NCBI RefSeq assembly: GCF_012641475.1
Contig: NZ_JABAIL010000013.1
Location: 62,001-126,000, forward strand
Source of the DNA: Flammeovirga agarivorans
GTDB taxonomy: Bacteria > Bacteroidota > Bacteroidia > Cytophagales > Flammeovirgaceae
DNA: 64,000 nt
Direction of reading: 5' to 3'
Below are positions 53,277-63,402 of this stretch, piece by piece. The translations under genes and the position numbers were made by a program. Position 1 is the stretch's first letter, and every line of letters begins with the position of its first letter. The notes under the pieces were generated by a model. That model was not told the origin of the DNA. It did not search any database and worked only from the letters and a program-made list of their open reading frames with translations.

Positions 53277-54467
53277 TTATTCTAACTCTTTTAACTTATA
53301 CGCATATATATACCCATTTGAGTCACCAAAATAGATAACCTGATTGTCTACTATAGGTGTAGAAAGTATAGCACCTAAGCTTAGGATTTTCTCTTCTGCT
53401 TCTTTATAGTTATCGTCATATAAGTTAAACCCATCGACAAACTCATCTTTTTTGTTATACACATTAAAGTAATTATTTTCACTACCATGCGTTTGAAAGA
53501 CTTGACTTAATTCTTCGTCACCAATATTAAACTTATAGAGCTTTCCATTAAAACAACCAAAATAAATATCGCCATCATAGAAAATGGCCTTACCATATAC
53601 TCTCATGTTTAATGGTAAAGAATATTTATCATAACCATTTGATGCATTTAGTCCACAGAAACGATGAGAATCTGAAGTTCCGAAGTAAACAATATCATCT
53701 ACAATCAGAGGTTCTGCAACTACCCAACTGCCCTTCTCTTTTCTATTCCACATTCCCCTGCCAGTTTCGATATTTAGAGAATAGATATTATAATCCCTAC
53801 TACCAAAAATGATTGAGTTCTTATAAATTGTTGCTCCTTTCTGAATTTCACCGTTTGGAAAATATTCATCACCAATGGTTTTAAACTTCCAGATCAGTTC
53901 CCCATTCTCTACATTTAGGGCATAAAAGAACCCGTCAAAGCTTCCTATAAATACTTTGTGCTGATAGACTAGAGGATTCGCATGAATAATTCCTCCCGTT
54001 TTATGCTTCCAAATTAATTCCCCATTGTTAGGGTTTAAGGTATAAAGATGACCATCTCCACTTCCGATAAATAGTTTATCCTCTGATAGAGTTGGAGAAG
54101 AAAGGTAATAATCCCATATGTCTTTTCTTTTTTCCCCTTCAGTAGCAAATCGCCAAATCAGTTGTCCTGTTTTTTTATTGACAGAATAAATGAACCCATC
54201 AGTACTGTTGAAAATTACGGACTCCTTATAAACTAAAGGTTGAGATTTCAGTTCTCCTTTAGTTCGGTATTTCCAAAGCAATTGACCATTAGATTTATCT
54301 AATGCATAAAAGCTAGAATCATTACTCCCAATAAATAGAACGTTGTTATCAATTACAGGTGATGAATATACTCCCTGACTGAGTTTATACTCCCATACTA
54401 AAGAAGTTTGCCCATATAATACTGAAGAGTAGATAGTGATGATTAAAATTGAAAAAAGACTTTTCAT
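53277..54467 (-). CDS. Secreted PQQ-type beta-propeller protein (BamB-like repeats)
   Basis: The protein has 396 residues with a signal peptide (about 1-19). It consists of about eight repeats of the kind S/A-x-P-x-V/L ... V-x-F/I-G-S-x-D-x-x-x-Y-A-L-x-x-x-N-G-x-L-I/L-W-K-x-K/R, i.e. the PQQ-enzyme/BamB blade. There is no lipobox and no quinoprotein active-site cluster, so it is probably a binding scaffold rather than an enzyme. BamB itself is a lipoprotein involved in outer-membrane protein assembly; this is a secreted relative and I do not claim that role. It is probably monocistronic. Confidence 0.75.
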   Translation of the reverse strand: MKSLFSILIITIYSSVLYGQTSLVWEYKLSQGVYSSPVIDNNVLFIGSNDSSFYALDKSNGQLLWKYRTKGELKSQPLVYKESVIFNSTDGFIYSVNKKTGQLIWRFATEGEKRKDIWDYYLSSPTLSEDKLFIGSGDGHLYTLNPNNGELIWKHKTGGIIHANPLVYQHKVFIGSFDGFFYALNVENGELIWKFKTIGDEYFPNGEIQKGATIYKNSIIFGSRDYNIYSLNIETGRGMWNRKEKGSWVVAEPLIVDDIVYFGTSDSHRFCGLNASNGYDKYSLPLNMRVYGKAIFYDGDIYFGCFNGKLYKFNIGDEELSQVFQTHGSENNYFNVYNKKDEFVDGFNLYDDNYKEAEEKILSLGAILSTPIVDNQVIYFGDSNGYIYAYKLKELE

Positions 54468-54586
54468 TTAATGATAGTTGAATTTATATATTAAACATGA
54501 AACATTCCATTGACATATTGTAGTAGTAGATTTTATAGCCAAGAAATGTTTATTTCAATGTAAATATATCAATTCTCGAATAATAA

Positions 54587-55864
54587 CTAATTTAGTTTTT
54601 GGTCTGCCAAAACATATTTATCAAAATCTTCAACCATACTTAATAGGTATAAAAATACCAATGAATAATGATCATATCCTTCATACTTTTTAAGATAAGT
54701 TTCCCCACCATTTTCTCTTAACGTATTAACAGCAACTTCAACATTATCTGGATAATAAACTATCCTATCTTTTGTTCCATGATGGAAATATATTGGTGCT
54801 TTTGGAGTCCAACCATCATGTAAACTATTTTCTTCAAATTTCTTAAAAAGGGATTTTCTATTTTTTCCTCTTACAAATCTGAAATTTTTTGAAGGTCTGT
54901 TACTTGGTCTTTTATTTAGAACATCATATTGATCATTGACAGTATACTTAAATATCTTATCATTTGGTATTGGGGAATCATCTGCATATTGATTCATTGA
55001 ATATAATGTCCATATTATTACATTTAAACTACCTCCCCAATCCTTTCTCACATAAGGGAGCAATTTGATAAACTTTTTAGAATAATATGAAATATTGTAA
55101 AAACCTGCTAATGGAGCATTAGCGGTTACTTTAATATCATCAATATAGTCTTTCTCTATTAACTTTTGAGTTGCAACAGCTGCTGCTCCACCCTCTGACC
55201 ATCCAGATAAAAACAATTGATCGTTAAGTTCAACATTTAATTCTAAACAAAGTTGTCGTGTGGCTAATATCATATCAACAGATTGTTCTGCTAATCTATT
55301 GTTAACGGAGTATGTATGTTCGTATCCAGATGTTACACCATAACCGATATAATCTGGCATACTAACGACGTACCCGTAACTTCCTAAATAGTTACCAAAA
55401 AGCCTTGCACCGTACTGTGCTTTATATTCAGTAACCATCTTTCCATCATATAATGAAGGGGCATCCAAGCTTCCTCCACCTTTTCCTTTAGGATAAGGAA
55501 ATATTGTTCCATGATGAAATTGTAAATGCCTTAATGCTCCTCTTAATTTTGGTATTATAACTAATCCAGAAAGTTCAATAATCTTACCTTTAAAGGTAGA
55601 GTTGTAGACTATTTTATATAAATCAATATCATATTTTGGTAAGTGAGTAATATCTCCTTCTCGCTCTTCTAACTCAGGGAAATGTTCATTTATTTCATTT
55701 GCTTTTAACTCGTTGATCCATTTATAAGAAATTAAATCCCCTCTATTTATTTTGTTTGATTTAGATTGAACTTCTTGTGATAAAACAGAAGAGTTAAGTC
55801 CAACAAATAGAAAAAAGAAAACAAGTAAAACTTTATTAGTTGAGTTTGGGAATAGTATTAACAT
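54587..55864 (-). CDS. Secreted lipase/esterase-like alpha/beta hydrolase
   Basis: The protein has 425 residues with a signal peptide ending VLSQ near residue 30. The nucleophile elbow is SGWSEGG with Ser223. The acid is in HHGTKDRIVYYPD and the His in GYDHYSLV near the end. LRHLQFHHGTIFPYP supplies an oxyanion-like loop, and SMPDYIGYG precedes the elbow. The order resembles secretory lipase or cephalosporin-C deacetylase-like enzymes. It probably hydrolyses an ester outside the inner membrane; substrate unknown. It is transcribed alone, with about 220 AT-rich bases upstream. Confidence 0.8.
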   Translation of the reverse strand: MLILFPNSTNKVLLVFFFLFVGLNSSVLSQEVQSKSNKINRGDLISYKWINELKANEINEHFPELEEREGDITHLPKYDIDLYKIVYNSTFKGKIIELSGLVIIPKLRGALRHLQFHHGTIFPYPKGKGGGSLDAPSLYDGKMVTEYKAQYGARLFGNYLGSYGYVVSMPDYIGYGVTSGYEHTYSVNNRLAEQSVDMILATRQLCLELNVELNDQLFLSGWSEGGAAAVATQKLIEKDYIDDIKVTANAPLAGFYNISYYSKKFIKLLPYVRKDWGGSLNVIIWTLYSMNQYADDSPIPNDKIFKYTVNDQYDVLNKRPSNRPSKNFRFVRGKNRKSLFKKFEENSLHDGWTPKAPIYFHHGTKDRIVYYPDNVEVAVNTLRENGGETYLKKYEGYDHYSLVFLYLLSMVEDFDKYVLADQKLN

Positions 55865-56085
55865 TATTAAGTTTATCTATGATGAAAAATATTATTGTCA
55901 GTTTTATTTTCAACAATATTAGAACTTAGTAATATTGAAAACCAATTATTTATAAATTACTTTTTATGAAATCAGAAAGATATTTTATTAAAAATAAAGA
56001 AGATAGTTGTCTTAATACCTTTACAATAGATAGAGAGTAAAATAACCTAAACAGATTTTTTGAATTATATACTTATCTACAATAA

Positions 56086-56817
56086 CTATAGTTCTTTTTT
56101 ATAATAATAAATTAATCCAGGTTGTGTTTGATAAGGTCCTTGATAATTTATTTCAACTATATATTTGTCGGATTTAGCTGATACGTAAAGATGATTATCT
56201 TTATCAAAATATAGATTATTTAAGCCATATTTTACAGGAAGGTCTACTAATTCCCAATGTAATCCAATATGCTTTTCAATATCAGAATAATTGATTTCGT
56301 AGGTGTTTGCAGAAATCCAATTTAGATCGTGATTTAATCTATAAACTGTTCCATTTTTTGAAGTTGCAATGCCAATTGGACTTTCTAATTCAAAATAATT
56401 ACTTGTCTCATCTTTCTCCCATGTTTTTCCAAAATCTGTAGTAAAGTAATAACCATTTTTTGAAAATTGTTGATTTCTTATTGATGGTGGTCCAAGATAA
56501 TCTTTTATAGTTGTCAGCTGCATTGCAAAAATAGTATCATTTCTATCTACTAAATCATAAATAGGACCTTGAAAATTCTTTGATAAAATCCAAGTATTAC
56601 CACTGTCTGTCGAATAATATGCATTTGTCCAAGTAGTTACTAATAAAGTATCTGAAAGACTACCAGCGATACCAAATGCCTCTCTCCCATCTGGAATAGG
56701 AATTTCAATCCAATTCTCAAATTCTCTTTGCTTTAAATCAGAACCACTTGGATTAATTTGATTACATGAAAAAAATAATAATAGAAAGAGCAATAAAATT
56801 GGAGAAATAGTTTTCAT
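56086..56817 (-). CDS. BNR/Asp-box propeller lipoprotein
   Basis: The protein has 243 residues with a lipobox FFSC (acyl-Cys18). Two Asp-box motifs are visible: STDSGNTW (about 66-73) and TTDFGKTW (about 125-132), typical of sialidase-fold or VPS10-type propellers. The Arg triad and nucleophile of true sialidases are not evident and the protein is short, so it is probably a non-enzymatic propeller. It is anchored in the envelope. No clear partner is nearby. Confidence 0.65.
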   Translation of the reverse strand: MKTISPILLLFLLLFFSCNQINPSGSDLKQREFENWIEIPIPDGREAFGIAGSLSDTLLVTTWTNAYYSTDSGNTWILSKNFQGPIYDLVDRNDTIFAMQLTTIKDYLGPPSIRNQQFSKNGYYFTTDFGKTWEKDETSNYFELESPIGIATSKNGTVYRLNHDLNWISANTYEINYSDIEKHIGLHWELVDLPVKYGLNNLYFDKDNHLYVSAKSDKYIVEINYQGPYQTQPGLIYYYKKEL

Positions 56818-56994
56818 TTTTAATTAAGTTCTTGGTTTTGAGTCTAGTTAAATAATAACGGTAAATATATATTCCTAATTAATAAGATCAATACTTTTCG
56901 AAAAAATTTCTACATTTTACAATTACCCTCCCTATTATTAGATAAGTGACGCTAGACTTGAATTTATGCATAAGTCTTTAAAGTCATAACAAAA

Positions 56995-57034
56995 AAAACA
57001 GCGATTTTGGAGTTTAGCCCAGAATCTCTGTTTT
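56995..57034 (-). terminator. Terminator after the DUF3857 gene pair
   Basis: Minus-strand RNA from 57034 to 56995 forms a stem of about 15 pairs with two mismatches or wobbles, and ends in a run of eight T. It lies about 75 bases past the stop at 57110. Confidence 0.75.
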
Positions 57035-57109
57035 CTAATTATTAGTATTTTAATAATATATTACTACTAATACCAAAGACGATCAAACACAAATTTTATT
57101 CTCTATAAA

Positions 57110-59110
57110 TTACTTTTGATGTTTTTCTATAGTTTCAAAAACTAAAGGCTGATTAAACTTCTTAATGATCTGATCAAAATATCTTTTTACTTGTGCATAT
57201 TCGCTTGGTTGGTATTTTGTCTTCTTAAAACTATAGCTTCCTTTGGTTACAATAATATTATCTTTAACCGTATAAAGTAAATTTATATTCACGAGTGAAT
57301 TTTCAAATTGGTAATTCGGTGGAAGTTCGACTAAAGATAAATTACTTGGAATTTCTAAAGTCGATTCAAACTCTTGATTCCTTTTATAAATAAAATCAAC
57401 TAGGTGCTTTCTTTCCTTTTGAGTAAAATAATTCTCGGTAATCGGTAAGTTTAATAAAGGCTTTATTACAACATTATTTGCTACAATCTCCGATTCTAAG
57501 TTTGTCTTTAAGTGTATTGAATGAGGAATATTCACCTTTTTATAATCAGATGCTCTTACATTTATTATTTCTCCACCCAATTCTTTCGAAAAGAACTCTT
57601 TTATTTTACCCTCATCGTTTTGAAATAATTGACGTGTCAGATAAGAATTGTAACCCGTATTAAGAATGGAAATATTACCAGACCCATTAAAAGAGTTATC
57701 GATTTTTAATTGAATAATATGCTTCTCTAGAGCAGAAACATTATTCTCTAAACTAACCCATTTTGTTTCTTCATTATCATCGACAATGATACCTTTTTCA
57801 TGAATACATTTTAAAGGAAGCCTGTTGTAAGGCAATAAAACATCTGTACCGTCTGACATAAAAGGTGATTCAATATTTAAAAAGGCAATGACATAATTAG
57901 TTGAATGGTCAAATGGATATTTACTTATTAATTTACCATTTTGTCTTGTGCTTAAAATCAACGGTTTAGTTTCTACTCCTGCTTCGTTTAGTAGAGCAAT
58001 CATAAATAAATTGATATCAGCACTATTACCTTCCTTATGGTTATAAAAGCTCTTAGGTGATTGAGAAGCATATTTTCCATTATAGCCATTCCATTCAAAA
58101 TTGTTTTTCACATACTTTATAATGGTTTTTGCCTTATCGCGGTCAGATTGAGAGCTTATATTCAATTCAGTAGCCAATATCTTTTTTGCAATCTTTGAAC
58201 TACCTTTTATGTATTTTCCAAAGTTATCATTTTTCAAAAGCAATTCATTCAATTCTGTCCATGTGGTCATAAATGAAATCGATCCACCTGTTGGTTGATT
58301 AAACTTAGATAATTGAAAGTTAATTTTAATCAGGTAATCATTAATAGATGATATAAAAGATTCATCTACAAAGGCAGGAACATCTTTTAATACATAAGTA
58401 TGTAATTGATCGTAAAACTCTAAACCACCACTAACATTTTGCCCATATACTTTTGCAACACCACCCCATTCTCTCGTTTTTCTAGATCTAACGGAATTTC
58501 TATAATCAAACCTCGAAATACCTTGTAATTGAAAAACGTATTCATAGAATGGAATTAAACTGACATTGTATTCACTATAAATCGTTGGAATCCTACTCTG
58601 AAACTCCCAATTAGGTAAATTAAACTTAAAAGGTGTTTCCAATTTGTAAGTATATTCCAGAATTGACCCATCCTGTACATTAGGAAAAACGAATTTTTTA
58701 CATCGCCAACGAGAATTTATTTTTTCTTCATAAACTGATGAAGCATCCAACTCTTTTTTTGTTTGTATACCATTATTATAGTTGTAAGTAACTGCTTTTA
58801 TGGATTTTACTTTTTCAGATTTTCCATCATCATTTATATAATAGAAAATAGATACTTCTGCATTTTTTGTATCCGTCTTATCAAATATTTTAAGTCTTTT
58901 ATGACGTGTAAAACGGATATCATATCCCCCATGATTGTCATAAAAATAGGATTCCCCTTTATCAAAAAGAATAACAGCTTTTGCATCTTTATCTTTTTGA
59001 TAAATTTTCATATCAATTTCCTCCTTAGAAATTTCGCCAAATTTAATTTTCTTAGTTTGCCCAAATGAAAATTGAGTAAAAAGTAACGTAATGATAAATA
59101 GATATTTCAT
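57110..59110 (-). CDS. DUF3857/transglutaminase-like protein, Cys replaced by Ser
   Basis: The protein has 666 residues with a signal peptide (MKYLFIITLLFTQFSFGQ). Residues 40-250 are a DUF3857 beta domain (SSVYEEKINSRWRCKKFVFP, GSILEYTYKLETPF). Residues 300-430 are a transglutaminase-like core. In this family the catalytic cysteine normally sits in GxCxDxxLL; here the sequence is EGNSADINLFMIALL, with Ser363 in its place, so classic transglutaminase or protease activity is unlikely. The His (FDHSTNYVIAF) is kept. The C-terminal 230 residues form further beta structure. The start overlaps the upstream paralogue by 4 bases. It could act as a binding partner of that paralogue. Confidence 0.82.
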   Translation of the reverse strand: MKYLFIITLLFTQFSFGQTKKIKFGEISKEEIDMKIYQKDKDAKAVILFDKGESYFYDNHGGYDIRFTRHKRLKIFDKTDTKNAEVSIFYYINDDGKSEKVKSIKAVTYNYNNGIQTKKELDASSVYEEKINSRWRCKKFVFPNVQDGSILEYTYKLETPFKFNLPNWEFQSRIPTIYSEYNVSLIPFYEYVFQLQGISRFDYRNSVRSRKTREWGGVAKVYGQNVSGGLEFYDQLHTYVLKDVPAFVDESFISSINDYLIKINFQLSKFNQPTGGSISFMTTWTELNELLLKNDNFGKYIKGSSKIAKKILATELNISSQSDRDKAKTIIKYVKNNFEWNGYNGKYASQSPKSFYNHKEGNSADINLFMIALLNEAGVETKPLILSTRQNGKLISKYPFDHSTNYVIAFLNIESPFMSDGTDVLLPYNRLPLKCIHEKGIIVDDNEETKWVSLENNVSALEKHIIQLKIDNSFNGSGNISILNTGYNSYLTRQLFQNDEGKIKEFFSKELGGEIINVRASDYKKVNIPHSIHLKTNLESEIVANNVVIKPLLNLPITENYFTQKERKHLVDFIYKRNQEFESTLEIPSNLSLVELPPNYQFENSLVNINLLYTVKDNIIVTKGSYSFKKTKYQPSEYAQVKRYFDQIIKKFNQPLVFETIEKHQK

Positions 59111-60951
59111 TTTAAAATAATTGCTGATTTTTTCTTGTAGTTTTTTATTTGAGAAATGAATTTATAGAATTCAGAGTATTCTTCAAGATTGATCTTATTG
59201 TCATAGAAAAGTAGCTTTTCTGTAATAGTGAGGTGACCTTCGTTTAAAAGAAACTTGGCTTTATATATCCCAAAGTTATTTTCTATAATTATATTTTTAG
59301 GAATAGTAATTTCTTTCTTCTCAGAAAAATTGAAATATAATTCACTTATATGTTGTTCATTTATGGGATAGTTTATTGAAACATTAGTTTCTCTGAAGCT
59401 TGGTTTTTCAAAATCCGGAATGGTCAGCTTTAAAGGTTGAATTACTTGAAGGTTTCCTATTTTTCTAATTACTGAAGTAGATATTCCAGTAAGACTTACT
59501 TTTAAAAAAGTACTGTCTCTATTGTTATCAATAATCACTTGATTTTTTATTATAAAATCCTTCATGTCAACATGATTCCTAGCCATTTCTTCTATAAAAT
59601 TACCTCCATCTTTGAATATTGAATACCTACTCTTCTCAAACTTTTCTCCTCTAAGTGTGATATTCACTTTAATATTTGAAGAATCATTTTCAGAGATCAT
59701 ATAATCAAAGTTCTTTTCTACTAAAACATCATTAATAGTTAATTTTGGAAGGTGAACTAAATGGCTATCTTCTCCATCAACTACTAATGCTTTCCGGTCT
59801 TGAGTAAATGTTCCTATATAATTGAAAGGAAGACAATTCGATGTATTTTCTAACCAAATCGTATCAGATTCTATTGGAACCATAAGGATAACATGATTAA
59901 ACTGTTGACTTGGTAAATTAATATCAATTGGTTTTTTCTGTACTCCTGCCTTAACAAGTGTATAAAAAGATTCTATACCAACAGATTGAAGCATACCTTT
60001 CATATAAGTCGTTAATGCTTTACAATCTCCATACTTCTTTTCACAAACATAAGAAGCCGGATAGCTTTTCAAGCCTCCAGCATCAATAGAAACATTTATA
60101 TACTTTGTATGATCTTGTAAGTAATGATAAATTGTTTTAATTATCTCTTCTTTAGTATTTAGACCATTAATCAGGTTCTCTATTTTTTCTTTTTCGTTAG
60201 ATGTGATATTTGTAGAACCACTGTTTAATTGGTCCATCCAAGTACCAAAAGATGACCATGACTCAGTTGAACCATGAATAGCATAAATAAATTCTTTTGG
60301 TATTAATTTGACTTGAGGAAATACTGGCCTTGATGATAATAACTCATTCTGTTTTGGGTATTTTACATGAAAAGCATCCCATTTCAAAATAGAATTAGAT
60401 TGTGATTTGGAATGAAAATAAGTTAACTCATCAGATGACTTTTTTTGAAAATCAAAGTTCAAACGTAAATGAACTTCTAATGAACTATGGACTGTAAAAG
60501 CCTCTTGATCATAAATAGGCCTCCAAAAAGCGTAATACAAATATTCCTTTTCTACTTGAGTATAAGAATATTCTATAGTATATGGATATTGATTCCAGAA
60601 TAAATCAAAACCCGTTATTATATCGTCTTGATAGAAAGCCTGATTAGATTGTGCATGTCTACTGAAAACTTCATTCTTTTTGAGTTTTCTTACCACCTTC
60701 CCATCTTGATCCAAAACCTTAGCATAATCAAAGCTAAAATCTTGTTTTGATGTATGTCTAATTTCTACATGTGAAAGGTAATTTTCATCTTTATTATTAA
60801 TCTGTAGAATTACTTTTCTTCTTATTGATTTCTTTCTATCTGCATTTATTGAAATAAATGTAGCATCATCCAAAACTTGAGTAAACGACTGTAAGGATGA
60901 AAGTAAAAGTAATAGAAGTAAAAAGTAAGCTTTAATGAATTGAATTGTCAA
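59107..60951 (-). CDS. DUF3857/transglutaminase-like protein with catalytic Cys
   Basis: The protein has 614 residues with a signal peptide ending SFTQ near residue 25. It has a DUF3857 domain (about 35-215), then a transglutaminase core with Cys310 in KKYGDCKALTTYM and His353 in FNHVILMVP. The third position, usually Asp in WxDxT, is Glu368 in WLENTS. So the Cys-His pair is intact while the Asp is altered. It would lie in the periplasm, as there is no anchor. Its stop overlaps the next gene, the Cys-to-Ser paralogue, by 4 bases, indicating coupled translation. The role of such pairs in Bacteroidota is not established. Confidence 0.82.
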   Translation of the reverse strand: MTIQFIKAYFLLLLLLLSSLQSFTQVLDDATFISINADRKKSIRRKVILQINNKDENYLSHVEIRHTSKQDFSFDYAKVLDQDGKVVRKLKKNEVFSRHAQSNQAFYQDDIITGFDLFWNQYPYTIEYSYTQVEKEYLYYAFWRPIYDQEAFTVHSSLEVHLRLNFDFQKKSSDELTYFHSKSQSNSILKWDAFHVKYPKQNELLSSRPVFPQVKLIPKEFIYAIHGSTESWSSFGTWMDQLNSGSTNITSNEKEKIENLINGLNTKEEIIKTIYHYLQDHTKYINVSIDAGGLKSYPASYVCEKKYGDCKALTTYMKGMLQSVGIESFYTLVKAGVQKKPIDINLPSQQFNHVILMVPIESDTIWLENTSNCLPFNYIGTFTQDRKALVVDGEDSHLVHLPKLTINDVLVEKNFDYMISENDSSNIKVNITLRGEKFEKSRYSIFKDGGNFIEEMARNHVDMKDFIIKNQVIIDNNRDSTFLKVSLTGISTSVIRKIGNLQVIQPLKLTIPDFEKPSFRETNVSINYPINEQHISELYFNFSEKKEITIPKNIIIENNFGIYKAKFLLNEGHLTITEKLLFYDNKINLEEYSEFYKFISQIKNYKKKSAIILK

Positions 60952-61223
60952 AGTTAAGTTTGTCTTTTTAGCAATTGCATAAATTCATCTAAATTGAATC
61001 TAATTATACATAGTTTGCATTAGTTAATTTTGGTTTCAGCTCACAAGTTAATTTATTTTTTGAAATATAAATATTTAGGCACACCTAAAAAGGTTAAGAG
61101 AATTAGTATTTGATTATTCATTTATTTGAGATGTTTGTTTTACTCAATAAGTAATCTCTAAACTTAAAGAAAGGATTTATAGGTATAGAGTTATAATTTT
61201 TATAGTAGTATAAACTTCATTAT

Positions 61224-61816
61224 CTACCTTTTTAAAATATGTTTCCAGAATGGGGGTTTATTCTTTTCAGGTTCTAAAAAGATAGACTTAATTCCAGTAT
61301 CTGACACCTTAACTATCTTTTTTCTACGTTTCTTTACGATAAAACCTTTATACCCCTGAAGGTTTGAATTTATCATTTCATATTTCCCAAGTTCAAACAT
61401 TGTATTGAGAATAATTACACCGTCATTATTCTCATCATAAATCTCAACGGGAAGAGGTTGAAAACTAGGTAAGGTTTTAATAAACCTCGAAAAAAAATAG
61501 GGGTCAAGTTCTCCAAATTCTTCACCATATATTAATGGAACTTCTATTTCTTGTTTGGTTTCCCTATTCTAAAAAAAGCAATGATAACCATGAAAGAAAT
61601 AGTTCTAATTTCCCAATTTCCCTTTAGGCTTATGATTTGTATTACCATTATACACATTAAGTTGAGATAAAGGAAAACCCTCTAAATCTGGAATATTATT
61701 TTAGGACTAGTCAACTTATTGATCAATTTTTCTCTAAGTATTCCATATGCTTGTGCACATTTCTCGAAAAAATCTTGATGATTAGAAACCTCTTCTGATG
61801 ATATTAATCTTTTCAT
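61224..61816 (-). pseudogene. Frameshifted remnant of a ~190-residue gene
   Basis: ATG 61816 opens a 44-codon frame (MKRLISSEEVSNHQDFFEKC...) that stops at about 61682. The reading continues in another frame (IPDLEGFPLSQLNVYNGNTN ...), then in a third through a run of seven T, and finally in a 114-codon frame to the stop at 61224 (KQEIEVPLIYGEEFGELDPY ... PFWKHILKR) that has no start codon of its own. Together these make one plausible soluble protein broken by at least two frameshifts. I do not recognise the family. Sequencing errors in homopolymers are an alternative explanation. Confidence 0.6.
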
Positions 61817-61867
61817 TTATCCACAACAGTAAAGCTAGATAGAATAAGCAATTGAGTATATTAAAAT

Positions 61868-62562
61868 TTAGTTTTTATTATTAACAGTTTTATATAATTC
61901 TTCAATTGATACCCATTCTTTATTTTTGATTTCATCAATTGTAAAACCAGGTTGAATTTGGCCTCCTAATACAAATATCACAAGCATTATTTTTTGGTTT
62001 TCCAAGTACGTTGTCTCACCATCTCTAATTATTTTATGTTCTGTTGAGCAGTAAATTATTAAATCATTATTTTAGTCCTTGTACATATACTCCTTGTATC
62101 CCATGGGTACCCCCAATAATGTTTTTCATTATGGGTGATTATAGGATTAAAATAAAAAAGTAATCTTTGTTCACCTGTTTTCATATTCAGGTTGTAGATT
62201 GCATAATCTATTCCATCCGAAAAGTCACTTGCTAAATATAACTTAGGCTTTACGTCCTGGTCTAGATTTATAAAACCCATAAAATAATAATCTTGAACAA
62301 ATCTTGATTTTTTATTGAACAGCAAAAAATCAGATGTCAACCATGTTTCTTTGATTTTACCTACATTATCCATTTTTGACTGAATTATATAGTCTTTTTT
62401 AGAATCTCCTGTGAAATCTACATGATAAACCTGATCAATTTCCCCTATTACTTTAGTGTTTATCTCTTAAGGATAATCAGTTAGTGTATCCAAGGTTATA
62501 AAAGACTGAACATAGATAAATCCAGAAGAAAGTAGAACAAATATTAAGTGAAGTATTTTCAT
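61868..62562 (-). pseudogene. Broken secreted-protein gene (nonsense plus frameshift)
   Basis: ATG 62562 gives a signal peptide (MKILHLIFVLLSSGFIYVQS) and runs to an in-frame TAA at 62469-62467. The same frame resumes at once (EINTKVIGEIDQVYHVDFTG) and continues through 62373 to a stop at 62059. A second frame then carries on from about 62065 (DLIIYCSTEHKIIRDGETTY ... ELYKTVNNKN) to 61868. The rejoined product would be about 230 residues and exported. The DFTGDSKKDYI segment resembles FG-GAP-like repeats. One nonsense mutation and one frameshift make this a pseudogene if the sequence is accurate. Confidence 0.65.
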
Positions 62563-62644
62563 TATAAGTTTAATTGTGTACAACGATATTGCTATCAAAT
62601 GGTAAAAGATGACAAGAAGTATTTAATATGAAATTATTGAGTGG

Positions 62645-63253
62645 CTATTCTTTTTCCTTTACAAATTTATAAGTATTAAGCAATTCGGTGTAATTAGACG
62701 AAATACCAAGTGTTTCATCAAAATCACTACCGCATTTCCTTTTATCAAGTACTTCACCTTCTGTTCCCAAGAGACTATACTTAATATCAATCAGTTCGAA
62801 AGCAGAATTATAAAAACGAACAATTGTCTGATGTGCATCACTATGATTACAAACAGAGTTCATGTGTTGTTCAATAGCGAATGTCCTTCCATATTTGTCA
62901 AAAAAATAAGTCTGTATGATTTCAAAAGGTTTATCAGAGTATCTGTCAACTATAAATTCCTCTAGATAAATTACCTGATTAATTTTATTCCTTCCAATTA
63001 TCAAATCTGTTTCTGATGTGAACTCCCCATTATATTTATTCGCTAAATATCTTTCTTTTGATAATTGAACATTCAACTTTTCTTCAGAAATGATTTCATA
63101 CATTGAATTAAGCCTCAATATTAAATCTGGTTCCGGAGTAATATCACGTTCAGCTTTTTGTAAATGGCCAGAATCATAAAGACGACATTTCTCGTTTTGA
63201 CAACTAAAAATTACCAAAACAAGCATAAGAAGTAAGACAAAAAGTGTTTTCAT
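62645..63253 (-). CDS. Lipoprotein of unknown function
   Basis: The protein has 202 residues with a lipobox IFSC (acyl-Cys18). The mature part has a helical N-terminus (LHLQKAERDITPEPDLILRL) followed by beta strands such as TDLIIGRNKINQVIYLEEF and IIQTYFFDKYGRTFAIEQH. Cysteines at about residues 23, 134 and 173 could form a disulfide. No family is recognised. Its ATG overlaps the stop of a short upstream frame by 4 bases, which could mean coupling. Confidence 0.65.
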   Translation of the reverse strand: MKTLFVLLLMLVLVIFSCQNEKCRLYDSGHLQKAERDITPEPDLILRLNSMYEIISEEKLNVQLSKERYLANKYNGEFTSETDLIIGRNKINQVIYLEEFIVDRYSDKPFEIIQTYFFDKYGRTFAIEQHMNSVCNHSDAHQTIVRFYNSAFELIDIKYSLLGTEGEVLDKRKCGSDFDETLGISSNYTELLNTYKFVKEKE

Positions 63254-63399
63254 TTTATATTAAGATTTAAAAAAGTAGCAACCCCATAAGGTTCTCTTGA
63301 CAGAGAATAGTAGTAAAAGCCTTTCGAAATAGTAATGTTAGAATTATTTTCATCAATTTTTTCACTACGCTTTGTTGCCATTGTTATACCAGTAAGCAT
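63250..63399 (-). CDS. Short 49-codon frame, possible gene remnant
   Basis: A 49-codon frame from ATG 63399 starts 3 bases after the VOC gene stop and ends by ATGA overlap with the downstream lipoprotein gene. Its text (EKIDENNSNITISKGFYYYS, then REPYGVATFLNLNIK) reads like the end of a larger protein rather than a random frame. It has no signal peptide. It could be a small gene or the tail of a lost one. Confidence 0.35.
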   Translation of the reverse strand: MLTGITMATKRSEKIDENNSNITISKGFYYYSLSREPYGVATFLNLNIK

Positions 63400-63402
63400 T
63401 TA

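Noticed and set aside
56086-56817. Sialidase
   Set aside because: Asp-box repeats are present but the Arg triad and catalytic Tyr/Glu are not evident, and the protein is too short.
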